Source of the DNA: a virus
Reading direction: 5' to 3' (one strand)
DNA length: 35,043 nucleotides
Virus record (IMG/VR): IMGVR_UViG_3300017697_000004
Location: 1 to 35,043 of that record
Part shown: one piece after another, positions 1 to 5,797 of the stretch
How positions within the stretch are numbered: the first letter of the stretch is position 1
Layout: every line of letters starts with the position of its first letter
The notes under the pieces: model-generated
The model's input: only the letters and a program-made list of their open reading frames with translations
Databases searched by the model: none
Told to the model about the DNA's origin: nothing
Made by a program: the position numbers and the translations under genes

Positions 1-119
1 ACACATCCAAAATATATTCATTCTTCCTCCTTTCCTGTTCCATCACATTCATCGCAGGTTTCGTGTTCAGGTTCGCCACAATGCTCATAGCAGGATGGAC
101 AACAATCATTCTCTTCCCA
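1..119. repeat. Left copy of the 119-bp end repeat (circular overlap)
   Basis: The first 119 bases recur exactly as the last 119 bases (34925-35043). Reading across the junction keeps gene order intact: the stop of the minus-strand gene at 18-281 overlaps, as ATGA, the start of the gene at 34763-34945. This fits a circular or circularly permuted genome whose contig overlaps itself. An exact 119-bp overlap matches a k-mer length used by some assemblers, so it is probably an assembly overlap rather than a biological terminal repeat. Confidence 0.95.
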
Positions 120-281
120 TCTGCCTTTCATATCATCGCCACAACAACTCATCTGTATATAACCATCTCCTTCACATTCACCACAATAATCTATCTCTTT
201 TGCCTTAAAAAAAATAGGATGATTTTTGACAAACCCTCCCTGCTTTAATGCTTTTTCCATAGACTTCCTTTTTCTCTTCAT
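18..281 (-). CDS. DnaJ-type zinc-finger mini-protein
   Basis: An 87-residue protein with a basic start and then a cysteine-rich body: CGECEGDGY, SCCGDD, CCPSC and CDECDGTGK. The two CxxCxGxG-like units resemble the zinc-binding repeats of the DnaJ central domain, but no J domain or substrate-binding domain is present. It is therefore a stand-alone zinc-finger protein, not a chaperone. AAGGAG lies about 5 nt upstream of the ATG. The stop overlaps, as ATGA, the start of the small membrane gene that lies at 34763-34945 in this linear view. Function unknown; it belongs to the early leftward operon. Confidence 0.8.
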   Translation of the reverse strand: MKRKRKSMEKALKQGGFVKNHPIFFKAKEIDYCGECEGDGYIQMSCCGDDMKGRWEENDCCPSCYEHCGEPEHETCDECDGTGKEEE

Positions 282-290
282 TATTACTCC

Positions 291-446
291 TTATTTATAC
301 CCATAGCCACACTTCAAAAGTTCCTCTGCTAATTCGTGGTCAGCAAACTCACTTGAAATTGAAATGAAATGTGGCTCTCTTTGGGTAATTAAAAGGCTCT
401 TTTTATAATATGCTATATCGGTAGTGAAACATATTAGGAGATGCAA
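291..446 (-). CDS. Small early protein, start uncertain
   Basis: An open frame ends with TAA nine bases before the ATG of the zinc-finger gene. Its C-terminal half (SEFADHELAEELLKCGYGYK) looks like real protein. No ATG is available in frame. The given start is the TTG at 446, about 51 residues, with AGGGA too close upstream to be convincing. The start region overlaps a strongly structured RNA segment (443-490), so translation may begin later or be structure-controlled. No family recognised. Confidence 0.4.
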   Translation of the reverse strand: MHLLICFTTDIAYYKKSLLITQREPHFISISSEFADHELAEELLKCGYGYK

Positions 447-490
447 TTCCCTACGCTTTCAGCCCGTGATAGGGTGTGTTCAGCGATTGC
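443..490 (-). ncRNA. Pseudoknotted RNA element
   Basis: Three complementary pairs interleave: GCAAT (443-447) with ATTGC (486-490), CCCTA (449-453) with TAGGG (470-474), and CGCT (454-457) with AGCG (482-485). The last two cross, giving a pseudoknot enclosed by the first stem. It lies in the leftward early transcript between a coiled-coil gene and the small gene ending at 291. Role unknown; it could be a leader regulating that gene. Confidence 0.5.
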
Positions 491-510
491 AAATTAGAGC
501 CTTAATGAAT

Positions 511-576
511 GGCATAGTCAAGCAAGGACAGGAAAGAACCTTGCTTAAAGGGGGAAAGGGTAGCCCTAACTATGCC
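511..576 (-). ncRNA. Long stacked hairpin
   Basis: Two consecutive 8-bp perfect stems stack with one unpaired base: GGCATAGT (511-518)/ACTATGCC (569-576) and AAGCAAGG (520-527)/CCTTGCTT (539-546). One strand of the outer stem overlaps the last codons of the gene at 566-760. The hairpin sits next to the pseudoknot at 443-490, so together they form a structured block of about 130 nt. It has no T-tract and is not a standard terminator. Confidence 0.6.
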
Positions 577-760
577 TTAATTCTTCTAAACATTGTTCTG
601 CTATCTTATAACTCTTACCCTCAACAGAACATCTTAAACCCTCTCTCAACAATTTATTTTGAGCCTGAAGGATACTAACCTCATTCTCAAGAACCTTAAT
701 CCTGTCGTTCTTGACCATTATATCCTTTAGGGCTTCTTCTTTTTGGTATTCTTCATCCAT
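566..760 (-). CDS. Small coiled-coil protein
   Basis: A 64-residue acidic protein that starts MDEEYQK. This start is chosen because AAAGGA lies 7-8 nt upstream; a longer frame upstream lacks a binding site. Residues about 15-40 (NDRIKVLENEVSILQAQNKLL) form a heptad-like coiled coil, suggesting a dimer. It follows the replication gene at 775-1176 closely. No family recognised. Confidence 0.7.
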   Translation of the reverse strand: MDEEYQKEEALKDIMVKNDRIKVLENEVSILQAQNKLLREGLRCSVEGKSYKIAEQCLEELRHS

Positions 761-774
761 CTTGTGTTCCTTTG

Positions 775-1176
775 TTAAGCAGGCTGACGAGTCGGAGTTA
801 CATTTCTCCCACAGCAACTACTCTGTTCTTGGTGTACTTGAAATTTGTCATAAAAGTCATTCTTGCCACAGGCTGAACAGTACCCTATCCTTGAAGAACC
901 TACTGCATCCATTTTATAATCGGTGGCTAAAATCTTCTTAACTGTTGTAACTTCAATCTCGAAATCATCTTCCCAATTCTCGCCATTTATAAAAGTAGAT
1001 GGATGTTTTATAAATTGAGGCTCAGTTCCCTGTATCTCAATTTGCTTGATGTATTTCTTAACACCTTCAATACATTCTGCTTGAGTTTTCTTAGGTAATC
1101 TATTAAAAGATACCCTCGCCCTCTTCTTCTCTTTCTTTCGTGGGTATATAGCCCAAAAATCATCAAATTTTCCCAT
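775..1176 (-). CDS. Replisome organizer / helicase-loader-like protein with C-terminal zinc ribbon
   Basis: A 133-residue protein beginning MGKFDDFWAIYPRKK. The pattern FxxFWxxYPRKxxKxxA, then a helical stretch, then FIKHPSTFINGENWEDDF is the C-terminal domain common to phage replication initiators of the O/DnaT-like class, which bring the host DnaB helicase to the origin. The usual N-terminal winged-helix domain is missing. A zinc ribbon (CSACGKND ... SCCGRN, residues about 100-125) follows instead. GGGGA lies about 5 nt before the chosen ATG; an ATG nine codons upstream lacks such a site. Neighbours include an SSB-like gene and zinc-ribbon genes, consistent with DNA replication. Confidence 0.75.
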   Translation of the reverse strand: MGKFDDFWAIYPRKKEKKRARVSFNRLPKKTQAECIEGVKKYIKQIEIQGTEPQFIKHPSTFINGENWEDDFEIEVTTVKKILATDYKMDAVGSSRIGYCSACGKNDFYDKFQVHQEQSSCCGRNVTPTRQPA

Positions 1177-1186
1177 AGTTTCCCCT

Positions 1187-1438
1187 TTATTCGCAATTAG
1201 CACAAGAATCTACCCTTTCTTTCCCTATTGATGGGAAATCTACATATACCTCTATCTCATTTCCCTCATAAAATCTCTTGGCTGAAAATATATTCTTCTG
1301 AAAGCAATGCTTACAGTTCGTGCAATATAATATTCTCTTATCTTGGCTTTGCTCTCCATCAGCACTATTGCGTTTTTTTTCATTTTCCTTCCTACTTCTT
1401 TCTCTTTCGACAGTAGGTACTGCCCATTCCATACTCAT
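1187..1438 (-). CDS. Zinc-ribbon protein
   Basis: An 83-residue protein with a charged, probably disordered N-terminal half and a C-terminal half holding CTNCKHC and CANC, spaced as one zinc-binding ribbon. AAAGGG lies 4-5 nt before the ATG. It lies between the SSB-like gene and the helicase-loader-like gene, so a nucleic-acid-binding role is plausible but unproven. Confidence 0.75.
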   Translation of the reverse strand: MSMEWAVPTVERERSRKENEKKRNSADGEQSQDKRILYCTNCKHCFQKNIFSAKRFYEGNEIEVYVDFPSIGKERVDSCANCE

Positions 1439-1455
1439 ATATCCCTTTCGATAAA

Positions 1456-1474
1456 GGGGGGAATTAATCCCCCC
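1456..1474 (-). terminator. G6/C6 hairpin after the SSB-like gene
   Basis: A perfect hairpin of six G and six C around an AT loop, followed on the minus strand by TTTAT. It sits between the stop of the SSB-like gene and the next ribosome binding site. The short T-run makes it a weak or partial terminator, or a 3' stabiliser. A similar G6/C6 hairpin follows the coat gene at 15015-15043. Confidence 0.5.
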
Positions 1475-1489
1475 ATAACTATATTTAGA

Positions 1490-1771
1490 CTAAAATGGTA
1501 AGTCGTCATCTACTGTATTAGCAACAGCAGGAGTTCCATTCCCACCATTAAATACAAACTCTTTACCATTACCAAGATAATTCTTAGGTGTCTTGGCTTC
1601 ACGGTCTTCCTTAGATTGTGTTTCATAAACATAGTGCGTATCACCATATTCACTCTCACCATCCATATTCTCAGCAACAGTTACATTAGTATAAGTTCCT
1701 TTTTTACCAACAAAGAACTTCTCTTTATCTAACTTAGTTACGTCTATCTTTAGGTTTATTATTTTACCCAT
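1490..1771 (-). CDS. Single-stranded DNA-binding protein (phage SSB-like)
   Basis: A 93-residue protein with a compact beta-rich N-terminal part (IINLKIDVTKLDKEKFFVGKK), a flexible Gly/Asn-rich linker and the C-terminus DDDLPF. That acidic tip ending in PF is the hallmark of bacterial-type SSB proteins, where it recruits replication and repair partners. The chain is shorter than host SSB (about 170 residues), as is common for phage versions. A GTGG-type site precedes the ATG, and the gene starts just after the zinc-ribbon gene at 1773-1913. It probably coats single-stranded DNA during replication and recombination. Confidence 0.75.
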   Translation of the reverse strand: MGKIINLKIDVTKLDKEKFFVGKKGTYTNVTVAENMDGESEYGDTHYVYETQSKEDREAKTPKNYLGNGKEFVFNGGNGTPAVANTVDDDLPF

Positions 1772-1772
1772 T

Positions 1773-1913
1773 TTACCACTCCTCTTCTAATTCGTCAAAT
1801 GAAAATGCTTCTTCGCATTTATCACAGACCATACAGGGTTCTGATACATCATACTCACCGTGAGCAAGGCACTCCCCCTCTTCCAATTTATAATCACACT
1901 TCGGACAATTCAT
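1773..1913 (-). CDS. 46-residue zinc-ribbon protein
   Basis: A short gene running MNCPKCDY to FDELEEEW with CPKC near the start and CMVCDKC at residues 27-33, a typical two-knuckle zinc ribbon with an acidic tail. AAGGG precedes the ATG. It overlaps the end of the gene at 1894-2475 by 20 nt and stops one base before the SSB start, so it is tightly packed within the operon. Function unknown. Confidence 0.75.
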   Translation of the reverse strand: MNCPKCDYKLEEGECLAHGEYDVSEPCMVCDKCEEAFSFDELEEEW

Positions 1914-2475
1914 TCTTCATCCCTTCTAACTTTGTAATATAAACATCTGCATCAGCAAATGTTAAGTTTGTAAAGTCAATAGGTCGTTTAATCTGACCTG
2001 TAAGTACAGTTTCAAGTTCAATAATCCTTCTGCCTTGAGCCTTAGAAAGCAATGGCTCTTGCTCAACATCCCTATGCTTTGCATAAGGGTCGTGTTTTAT
2101 AACAGGCTTTTTAAAGGAATCAGCTTCTGAGTCCGAATATATACCATATTCGTAGGCATTTATAAGTTTTAAGATACATCTATCAACTCCACGCTTTTCA
2201 GCCATAGAACCGTAATATTTTGATTGACAGTTCTCTTTACTTGCCTCACCTATAGATGCAATCTCTTTATCGCCCTTAGCCATAGTAATCAAGAACCTAC
2301 AAAAATCTCTCTCACTATTTAGGGTTTCCCATCCCTTAAGAACTATACCCTCCATTGATGCAATTTTCTCACACGCATCGTGAGTTATAATCCACTTACC
2401 ACTCTGCTTATGCTTCCAAAAGTCATTCTTTGGGTCAAGTTTAAACTTCTCAGCTAAATCCTTAATTTCCATCAT
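1894..2475 (-). CDS. Phage DNA-metabolism protein with AEKRxxDR motif
   Basis: A 193-residue protein. Its centre reads IGEASKENCQSKYYGSMAEKR followed by GVDRCILKLINAYEYGIYSDSEADSF. The pattern (GEA..N...Y..MAEKR..DR..LKL......YSE.EAD.F) recurs in uncharacterised phage and plasmid proteins. It loosely recalls the basic helix of Rad52/Sak-type annealing proteins, but I cannot confirm kinship. The location directly upstream of SSB and replication genes fits a role in recombination or replication. The C-terminal part is helical and acidic. Confidence 0.6.
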   Translation of the reverse strand: MMEIKDLAEKFKLDPKNDFWKHKQSGKWIITHDACEKIASMEGIVLKGWETLNSERDFCRFLITMAKGDKEIASIGEASKENCQSKYYGSMAEKRGVDRCILKLINAYEYGIYSDSEADSFKKPVIKHDPYAKHRDVEQEPLLSKAQGRRIIELETVLTGQIKRPIDFTNLTFADADVYITKLEGMKNELSEV

Positions 2476-2707
2476 TTACCCTTTCTTCTCTTAGTACGTT
2501 TATGTTTGGATATAAATCAGTCATCTTGCACCTCAAAAGTTTAGCCATATCTCTGACCTTGCCTCTATCAGGAGTTCTTCGTGATGAAATCCATTGACTT
2601 ATCTCGGTATCGTGAACACCTAACTGCTCGGCAATATAAGTATTCTTGTACCCACTCTTTAAAATATACTCTTTAATGTTGTTCAACTTTAACTCCATCT
2701 CTATCAT
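2462..2707 (-). CDS. XRE-family helix-turn-helix regulator
   Basis: An 81-residue protein. Residues about 12-60 (KNTYIAEQLGVHDTEISQWI, then SSRRTPD, then MAKLLRC) form the five-helix lambda-repressor fold: recognition helix DTEISQWISSRR, and the conserved LG and P positions. Starts at 2707 or 2698 are both possible; neither has a strong binding site, and the gene overlaps the preceding one, suggesting coupling. It may act on the operator-like palindromes in this genome. No integrase is visible, so lysogeny control is not implied. Confidence 0.8.
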   Translation of the reverse strand: MIEMELKLNNIKEYILKSGYKNTYIAEQLGVHDTEISQWISSRRTPDRGKVRDMAKLLRCKMTDLYPNINVLREERVNDGN

Positions 2708-2828
2708 ACGCCCATATAGTTATAACTGAATCATCATCAACTATAATCTCATAGGTATATGCGTTACCACAGAATGTTCGTGTCTTTCTGATTTCCAATG
2801 TTTCTCTCGCTATTGCTGTTACTTCCAT
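2673..2828 (-). CDS. Small early protein
   Basis: A 51-residue protein starting MEVTAIARETLEIRKT. This ATG is preferred over one 14 codons upstream because AAAGGGA lies 5 nt before it. The sequence predicts a small beta-rich fold (TYEIIVDDDSVITIWAYDR). It overlaps the XRE gene by 35 nt. No family recognised. Confidence 0.65.
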   Translation of the reverse strand: MEVTAIARETLEIRKTRTFCGNAYTYEIIVDDDSVITIWAYDRDGVKVEQH

Positions 2829-2855
2829 TTTATTCCCTTTCTGATATGTGTGTAA

Positions 2856-2883
2856 TTTATAATGGTTCAATTTATACTTGCAA
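2856..2883 (-). promoter_or_regulatory. Possible internal promoter
   Basis: On the minus strand, TTGCAA (2883-2878) and TATAAA (2861-2856) are separated by 16 bp, about 30 bp upstream of the gene at 2673-2828. It would transcribe the small gene, the XRE regulator and the replication genes independently of the distal promoter. In AT-rich DNA such matches also occur by chance. Confidence 0.35.
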
Positions 2884-3208
2884 GATATTTCTTAAAATAA
2901 GCAAAGAAAAATAAATCCTTTGCTATATTGTAGTATTTGTTTTATATTTCACGCCCTGCACCTTTTTGTGCGAAACCCTTTTAGGGGTGTAGGTTGTTAA
3001 AGTGGTTACTAAAAGGGGTGCATCAAAGCCACAAGGTATTCCGAAGTAGATAACGCCTGATGCAAACAGAATCACCTGTTTTCGAATCTGCCGAGTATAT
3101 ATGTGAATTATAATATGCTTATCCATTTCTAAGGCTTGGCTCCGTAGAGCGAGTAGGATAGAGGGTCTAACCTTACTAAACAGTAGGGGTAGGATTCCTC
3201 TATCCAAT
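2884..3208 (-). other. Structured non-coding region
   Basis: About 325 nt without a convincing gene. It holds several hairpins: GGATAGAGG/CCTCTATCC (3156-3164/3197-3205, 9 bp), a GCUC-UACG-GAGC tetraloop hairpin (3139-3150), AAACAG/CTGTTT (3064-3069/3076-3081) and GCAC/GTGC (2958-2971). The segment CCCTTTTAG (2976-2984) can form either a local hairpin with ACCC/GGGT or a 9-bp helix with CTAAAAGGG (3009-3017), so two folds compete. It precedes a possible promoter and the XRE gene. It could be a regulatory RNA or an origin; I cannot decide. Confidence 0.45.
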
Positions 3209-3427
3209 TCAAGACTTCCACCATAGAGCGAATATAAGAGAGTAGGTAATTAGGGAGAATATAAACAACCCTAAATACGTCAATACTCTTATAAGCGTTT
3301 TATTAAGATTTAAACTCAAGTAAAGTCTATCAAGCATTAATCCTATCATTATAGATAAACCCATCGCTAAAAATGGATTTAAGACTATAAAAATATTCAG
3401 CCATTTTATAGTATCGTATATAATCAT
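3209..3427 (-). CDS. Small membrane protein
   Basis: A 72-residue protein with two hydrophobic segments (about residues 10-32 and 46-68), predicting a double-spanning membrane protein. Its ATG overlaps the stop of the nuclease gene as ATGA, with AAAGG upstream. It is an early gene of unknown role; superinfection exclusion or host-membrane takeover are possible. Confidence 0.65.
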   Translation of the reverse strand: MIIYDTIKWLNIFIVLNPFLAMGLSIMIGLMLDRLYLSLNLNKTLIRVLTYLGLFIFSLITYSLIFALWWKS

Positions 3428-3906
3428 ACACTTAACCTTTCTTCTATTAAGTTTTTAGTTTGGTCAATAATATTTTTTTCATTACGAAACCATTCTGTAC
3501 CACCTAAACATATATGCTTTTTTAAATGCCTGTGCATTTCTTTTTCTACCGCAGTAGCTTCAAGTTTAGATTGAAATTTATACTTTTTTACAATCATTAA
3601 TTTATTAGGATTGGCAGTTTGTAAGGCATATAGCCTTTTTTGAGGATTAATACTTATCCCTATTTTGTAAAATGATGTACCAATAGCCTTTATTATATAG
3701 ACAAAAGTAGGCTGTTCTCTTTTTTGTGTCTTGGGGGGATTCCTTTTGCTTTGCTCATTTATCAAGTTGTTTTCATTTCTTAGGAATAAGATGTGTGCAG
3801 ATTGCATTTCATCTTCTGATTTCTTTTTGTTTCGGCGTTCTCTTAGCATAATGTCCTTTATTATCTCACCTCTTATGCCAACTCTGTCAAGCATAACATT
3901 TTTCAT
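3424..3906 (-). CDS. T5orf172/MUG113-type GIY-YIG nuclease
   Basis: A 160-residue protein. The C-terminal half carries VYIIKAIGTSFYKIGISINP, then RLYALQTANPNKLMIV, AVEKEMHRHL and GTEWFR. This is the T5orf172/MUG113 branch of the GIY-YIG superfamily (YI...YKIG, R..L, E..LH, G.EWF). The N-terminal half is charged and helical. Family members are thought to be DNA endonucleases, often in phages; a homing or host-DNA-cleaving role is possible. The start at 3906 is chosen because it overlaps the upstream stop as ATGA with GAGGATTAT before it. Confidence 0.8.
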   Translation of the reverse strand: MKNVMLDRVGIRGEIIKDIMLRERRNKKKSEDEMQSAHILFLRNENNLINEQSKRNPPKTQKREQPTFVYIIKAIGTSFYKIGISINPQKRLYALQTANPNKLMIVKKYKFQSKLEATAVEKEMHRHLKKHICLGGTEWFRNEKNIIDQTKNLIEERLSV

Positions 3907-4019
3907 CCTTTTATAATCCTCGCTATTATGTAAACCACTCCCATCATCAATGCCCAAACTCCGAAAAATTTAAGCATCTCCCAATACGCCAATATTGATT
4001 CTCTAACATTGAAACTCAT
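3903..4019 (-). CDS. 38-residue membrane protein
   Basis: A tiny gene, MSFNVRESILAYWEML to IIARIIKG, with one hydrophobic segment over residues about 18-35. Its ATG follows directly after the TAA of the preceding gene, whose final codons GAG GAA TTA TAA supply the ribosome binding site. Its stop overlaps the nuclease start. Function unknown. Confidence 0.65.
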   Translation of the reverse strand: MSFNVRESILAYWEMLKFFGVWALMMGVVYIIARIIKG

Positions 4020-4229
4020 TTATAATTCCTCCTTTTTATTTTTCCACCACTCCAAACCACCATTGTCTGCAAATACTTGTTTAATTACACTCAAAGGACA
4101 GTCTTGTGCATATCCAATATCTTTATAATCTCTTAAAAAAGAAATCATCTGATGTTTCAAGGGTGCTTTTCTTTTATTTGTTCTTTTAGGAATATAGCCC
4201 CCACCCATTCTTGGTAATGTATTTTTCAT
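4020..4229 (-). CDS. Small basic early protein
   Basis: A 69-residue basic protein (PKRTNKRKAPLKHQ) ending KKEEL. AAGGAGGAATTATAA stands directly before the ATG, and the same type of string, encoded as EEL-stop, ends this gene and serves the next one. No family recognised. Confidence 0.65.
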   Translation of the reverse strand: MKNTLPRMGGGYIPKRTNKRKAPLKHQMISFLRDYKDIGYAQDCPLSVIKQVFADNGGLEWWKNKKEEL

Positions 4230-4257
4230 TTATAATTCCTCCTTTTTATTGAGTAAC

Positions 4258-4434
4258 TTAAAAATCTTCATTATCTATTCCTTTCAACTCTATGTTATAG
4301 TCATTAGCCACCTTCTTAAGAAGTATATTTACATAATATCTCTTATCACTTGTAAGGTCTTCTATGAAGCCTTGTTGGTGAAAATACATTAATGCCTCTA
4401 AACAGTTTGCTTTACTCACCTTATGCTTATTCAT
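4258..4434 (-). CDS. 58-residue early protein
   Basis: A short gene, MNKHKVSKANCLEALMYFHQ to GIDNEDF, predicted helical and mildly charged. GAGGAATTATAA, which is the last four codons of the upstream gene, directly precedes its ATG. It stops 28 nt before the next gene. No family recognised. Confidence 0.65.
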   Translation of the reverse strand: MNKHKVSKANCLEALMYFHQQGFIEDLTSDKRYYVNILLKKVANDYNIELKGIDNEDF

Positions 4435-4435
4435 T

Positions 4436-4654
4436 TTATAATTCCTCTATTTGTTTTTGATATTCAGCCAATATATCTTTAGGAAGGTCTTTCGCCCAAG
4501 AAATAGTATCGCCAACCTCTAAGTCCTCCCTTTCATTTATTAGTTCAGATTGCGATTTGTAAGTATAGTCAGAAAATATAACTAACCTTCCATCTCCCCA
4601 CCTTACTAAATCTCCCCTATTATATACTAAGAAATCACTCATTTCTTTTCTCAT
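4436..4654 (-). CDS. Small early protein
   Basis: A 72-residue protein with a beta-rich start (DFLVYNRGDLVRWGDGRLVIFSD) and a helical acidic end (ILAEYQKQIEEL). The RGDLVRWGDGRL pattern suggests a small beta-barrel. The ATG follows the EEL-stop of the preceding gene with no gap. No family recognised. Confidence 0.65.
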   Translation of the reverse strand: MRKEMSDFLVYNRGDLVRWGDGRLVIFSDYTYKSQSELINEREDLEVGDTISWAKDLPKDILAEYQKQIEEL

Positions 4655-4846
4655 TTATAATTCCTCTCCTAATTGGGTTTTTAACATCTCAAGGCACTCT
4701 ATCCAACCTTGCAAGTTTTTATCAGATTCTCCACCATTAGCATATGATTCTCTTTCACATTCTAATATATCGTGTACTTGCATCATTAATTTGTTGCGTA
4801 CATCTGATACACCATCTGCATAACCTTGTTTATAATTATCATTCAT
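4655..4846 (-). CDS. Small helical early protein
   Basis: A 63-residue acidic helical protein (KQGYADGVSDVRNKLMMQVH), ending LGEEL. Its final codons encode the binding site for the next gene. It begins one base after the previous stop. No family recognised. Confidence 0.65.
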   Translation of the reverse strand: MNDNYKQGYADGVSDVRNKLMMQVHDILECERESYANGGESDKNLQGWIECLEMLKTQLGEEL

Positions 4847-4847
4847 T

Positions 4848-5003
4848 TTATAATTCCTCTCTTGTTGTATCTACAAAATCCATTAGGCTATCAACAGTAT
4901 CCATAATATTCTGTAATTTTGCTTTTTGTTTATCCTGTTCTACTTTCAACTCTCGCAAGAGTTCTTCATTTTGCGTTATTATACTTAACATAGCACGTTC
5001 CAT
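4848..5003 (-). CDS. 51-residue coiled-coil protein
   Basis: A short gene, MERAMLSIITQNEELLRELK to DTTREEL, nearly all helix with heptads (NEELLRELKVEQDKQKAKLQ). AAGGAATTATAA directly precedes the ATG. It is the first gene of the group with this leader type and lies downstream of a GNRA-loop hairpin and a tRNA-like minihelix. Confidence 0.65.
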   Translation of the reverse strand: MERAMLSIITQNEELLRELKVEQDKQKAKLQNIMDTVDSLMDFVDTTREEL

Positions 5004-5055
5004 TTATAATTCCTTTCCTGTTGTTTTAGGATTTTAAAGGCAATCCATATAGCCT

Positions 5056-5092
5056 ACTCCAAGCCCCCACCTCTCGGTGAGGACACAGGAGT
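5056..5092 (-). ncRNA. GNRA-capped hairpin after minihelix 1
   Basis: On the minus strand ACTCC/GGAGT encloses a 7-bp stem CCUCACC/GGUGGGG (one U-G pair) capped by a GAGA tetraloop. It lies between the minihelix at 5097-5138 and the gene at 4848-5003, in the 5' leader of the latter. Confidence 0.55.
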
Positions 5093-5096
5093 TAGA

Positions 5097-5138
5097 GGTA
5101 TAAGGGGGAATCGAACCCCCTTAATAACCATTTATACC
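5097..5138 (-). ncRNA. tRNA-like minihelix 1 (acceptor + T-arm)
   Basis: 42 nt on the minus strand: GGTATA, an 11-nt linker, AGGGGG, T-loop TTCGATT, CCCCCT, TATACC. The two stems stack to 12 bp, the length of a tRNA acceptor plus T stem, and the T-loop is canonical. The linker replaces the D and anticodon arms. It begins two bases after the stop of the gene at 5141-5311. Acceptor/T-arm minihelices are known minimal substrates of bacterial RNase P, so cleavage at the 5' G is the likely function (inference). Confidence 0.85.
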
Positions 5139-5140
5139 TT

Positions 5141-5311
5141 TTATATTTCTCCATTCATTTCACATATTTGAAGTGAAAGTTTGATTATGATTTTCCTTGC
5201 CTCTATCTCATATTCTGAAGCCTCACTCTCATCAAAATCATCCCATTTCTCTACAACATCTTTTAAATCACACGCTGTATTTTCGTGTCTGCAATAACTC
5301 ATATTAGCCAT
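5141..5311 (-). CDS. 56-residue MSYCR-type phage protein
   Basis: A short gene, MANMSYCRHENTACDLKDVV to LQICEMNGEI. The start MSYCR(F/H)xNTxxDLxD is a recurring pattern in small uncharacterised phage proteins. ACAGGAG lies about 7 nt before the ATG. The rest is acidic and helical. It lies between minihelices 1 and 2. Confidence 0.75.
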   Translation of the reverse strand: MANMSYCRHENTACDLKDVVEKWDDFDESEASEYEIEARKIIIKLSLQICEMNGEI

Positions 5312-5350
5312 TTTTTTCTCCTGTTTTATAAGAACATAATTGTCCTTTGA

Positions 5351-5392
5351 GGTATAGCAAGGAATCGAACCTTGCTAATAACCATTTATACC
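5351..5392 (-). ncRNA. tRNA-like minihelix 2 (acceptor + T-arm)
   Basis: 42 nt: GGTATA, an 11-nt linker nearly identical to that of minihelix 1, GCAAGG, TTCGATT, CCTTGC, TATACC. The T-stem differs at several positions from copy 1 yet remains fully paired, which is compensatory change. The first G is also the last base of the upstream TAG stop. It lies in the leader of the gene at 5141-5311. Confidence 0.85.
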
Positions 5393-5757
5393 TAACAATC
5401 AATAAACCCATCTTGGGTAACTAATATTCGTGTTTTTGTTCTTCTGATTTGGGGTTGATTGACAAGTGGTAATCCACTACAATCCCAATCATTATCATCC
5501 CATACGCCTCTATCAAGGTTAGATGATATACCGAGTTCAATCATTTTCTTATATAGTTTCTCATCGGTTAAACAACTATCAAACACCCACCAATTAGTCC
5601 AATATTCACCATCTTCTGTTGATTTAGTACCACTATAAAGCACATTATTCCTATTTAATTTCCAATAGTAATTAGCTTTAGCCTTAATATCAGCAAGTTT
5701 ACGCTCCAACTCATTAGCCTCTATATGAGCATCAACATATTTTTTTGCAACTTTCAT
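5392..5757 (-). CDS. Early protein of unknown function
   Basis: A 121-residue protein. The N-terminal 35 residues are a charged helix (AHIEANELERKLADIKAKAN). The remainder is rich in Trp, Tyr and Asp (GEYWTNWWVFDSC, DRGVWDDNDWDCSGL) and ends with a beta-like strand (RTKTRILVTQDGFIDC). ACAGGAG precedes the ATG. It is flanked by minihelix 3 upstream and minihelix 2 at its stop. No family recognised. Confidence 0.7.
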   Translation of the reverse strand: MKVAKKYVDAHIEANELERKLADIKAKANYYWKLNRNNVLYSGTKSTEDGEYWTNWWVFDSCLTDEKLYKKMIELGISSNLDRGVWDDNDWDCSGLPLVNQPQIRRTKTRILVTQDGFIDC

Positions 5758-5797
5758 TTTGGTTTCTCCTGTTTATAATCACTTAATTGTGATTTGA

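Noticed and set aside
424-678. 84-codon plus-strand frame
   Set aside because: It is opposite to the early transcript, without a binding site, and crosses RNA hairpins and a real minus-strand gene.
3057-3100. Plus-strand CUGAUG ... stem ... CGAA, hammerhead-like
   Set aside because: The A after CUGAUG is missing, the core reads CGAAU, and no stem III or NUH site can be placed.
2923-3207. 94-codon open frame on the minus strand
   Set aside because: No ribosome binding site, odd composition, and the DNA is explained better by hairpins on the early transcript.
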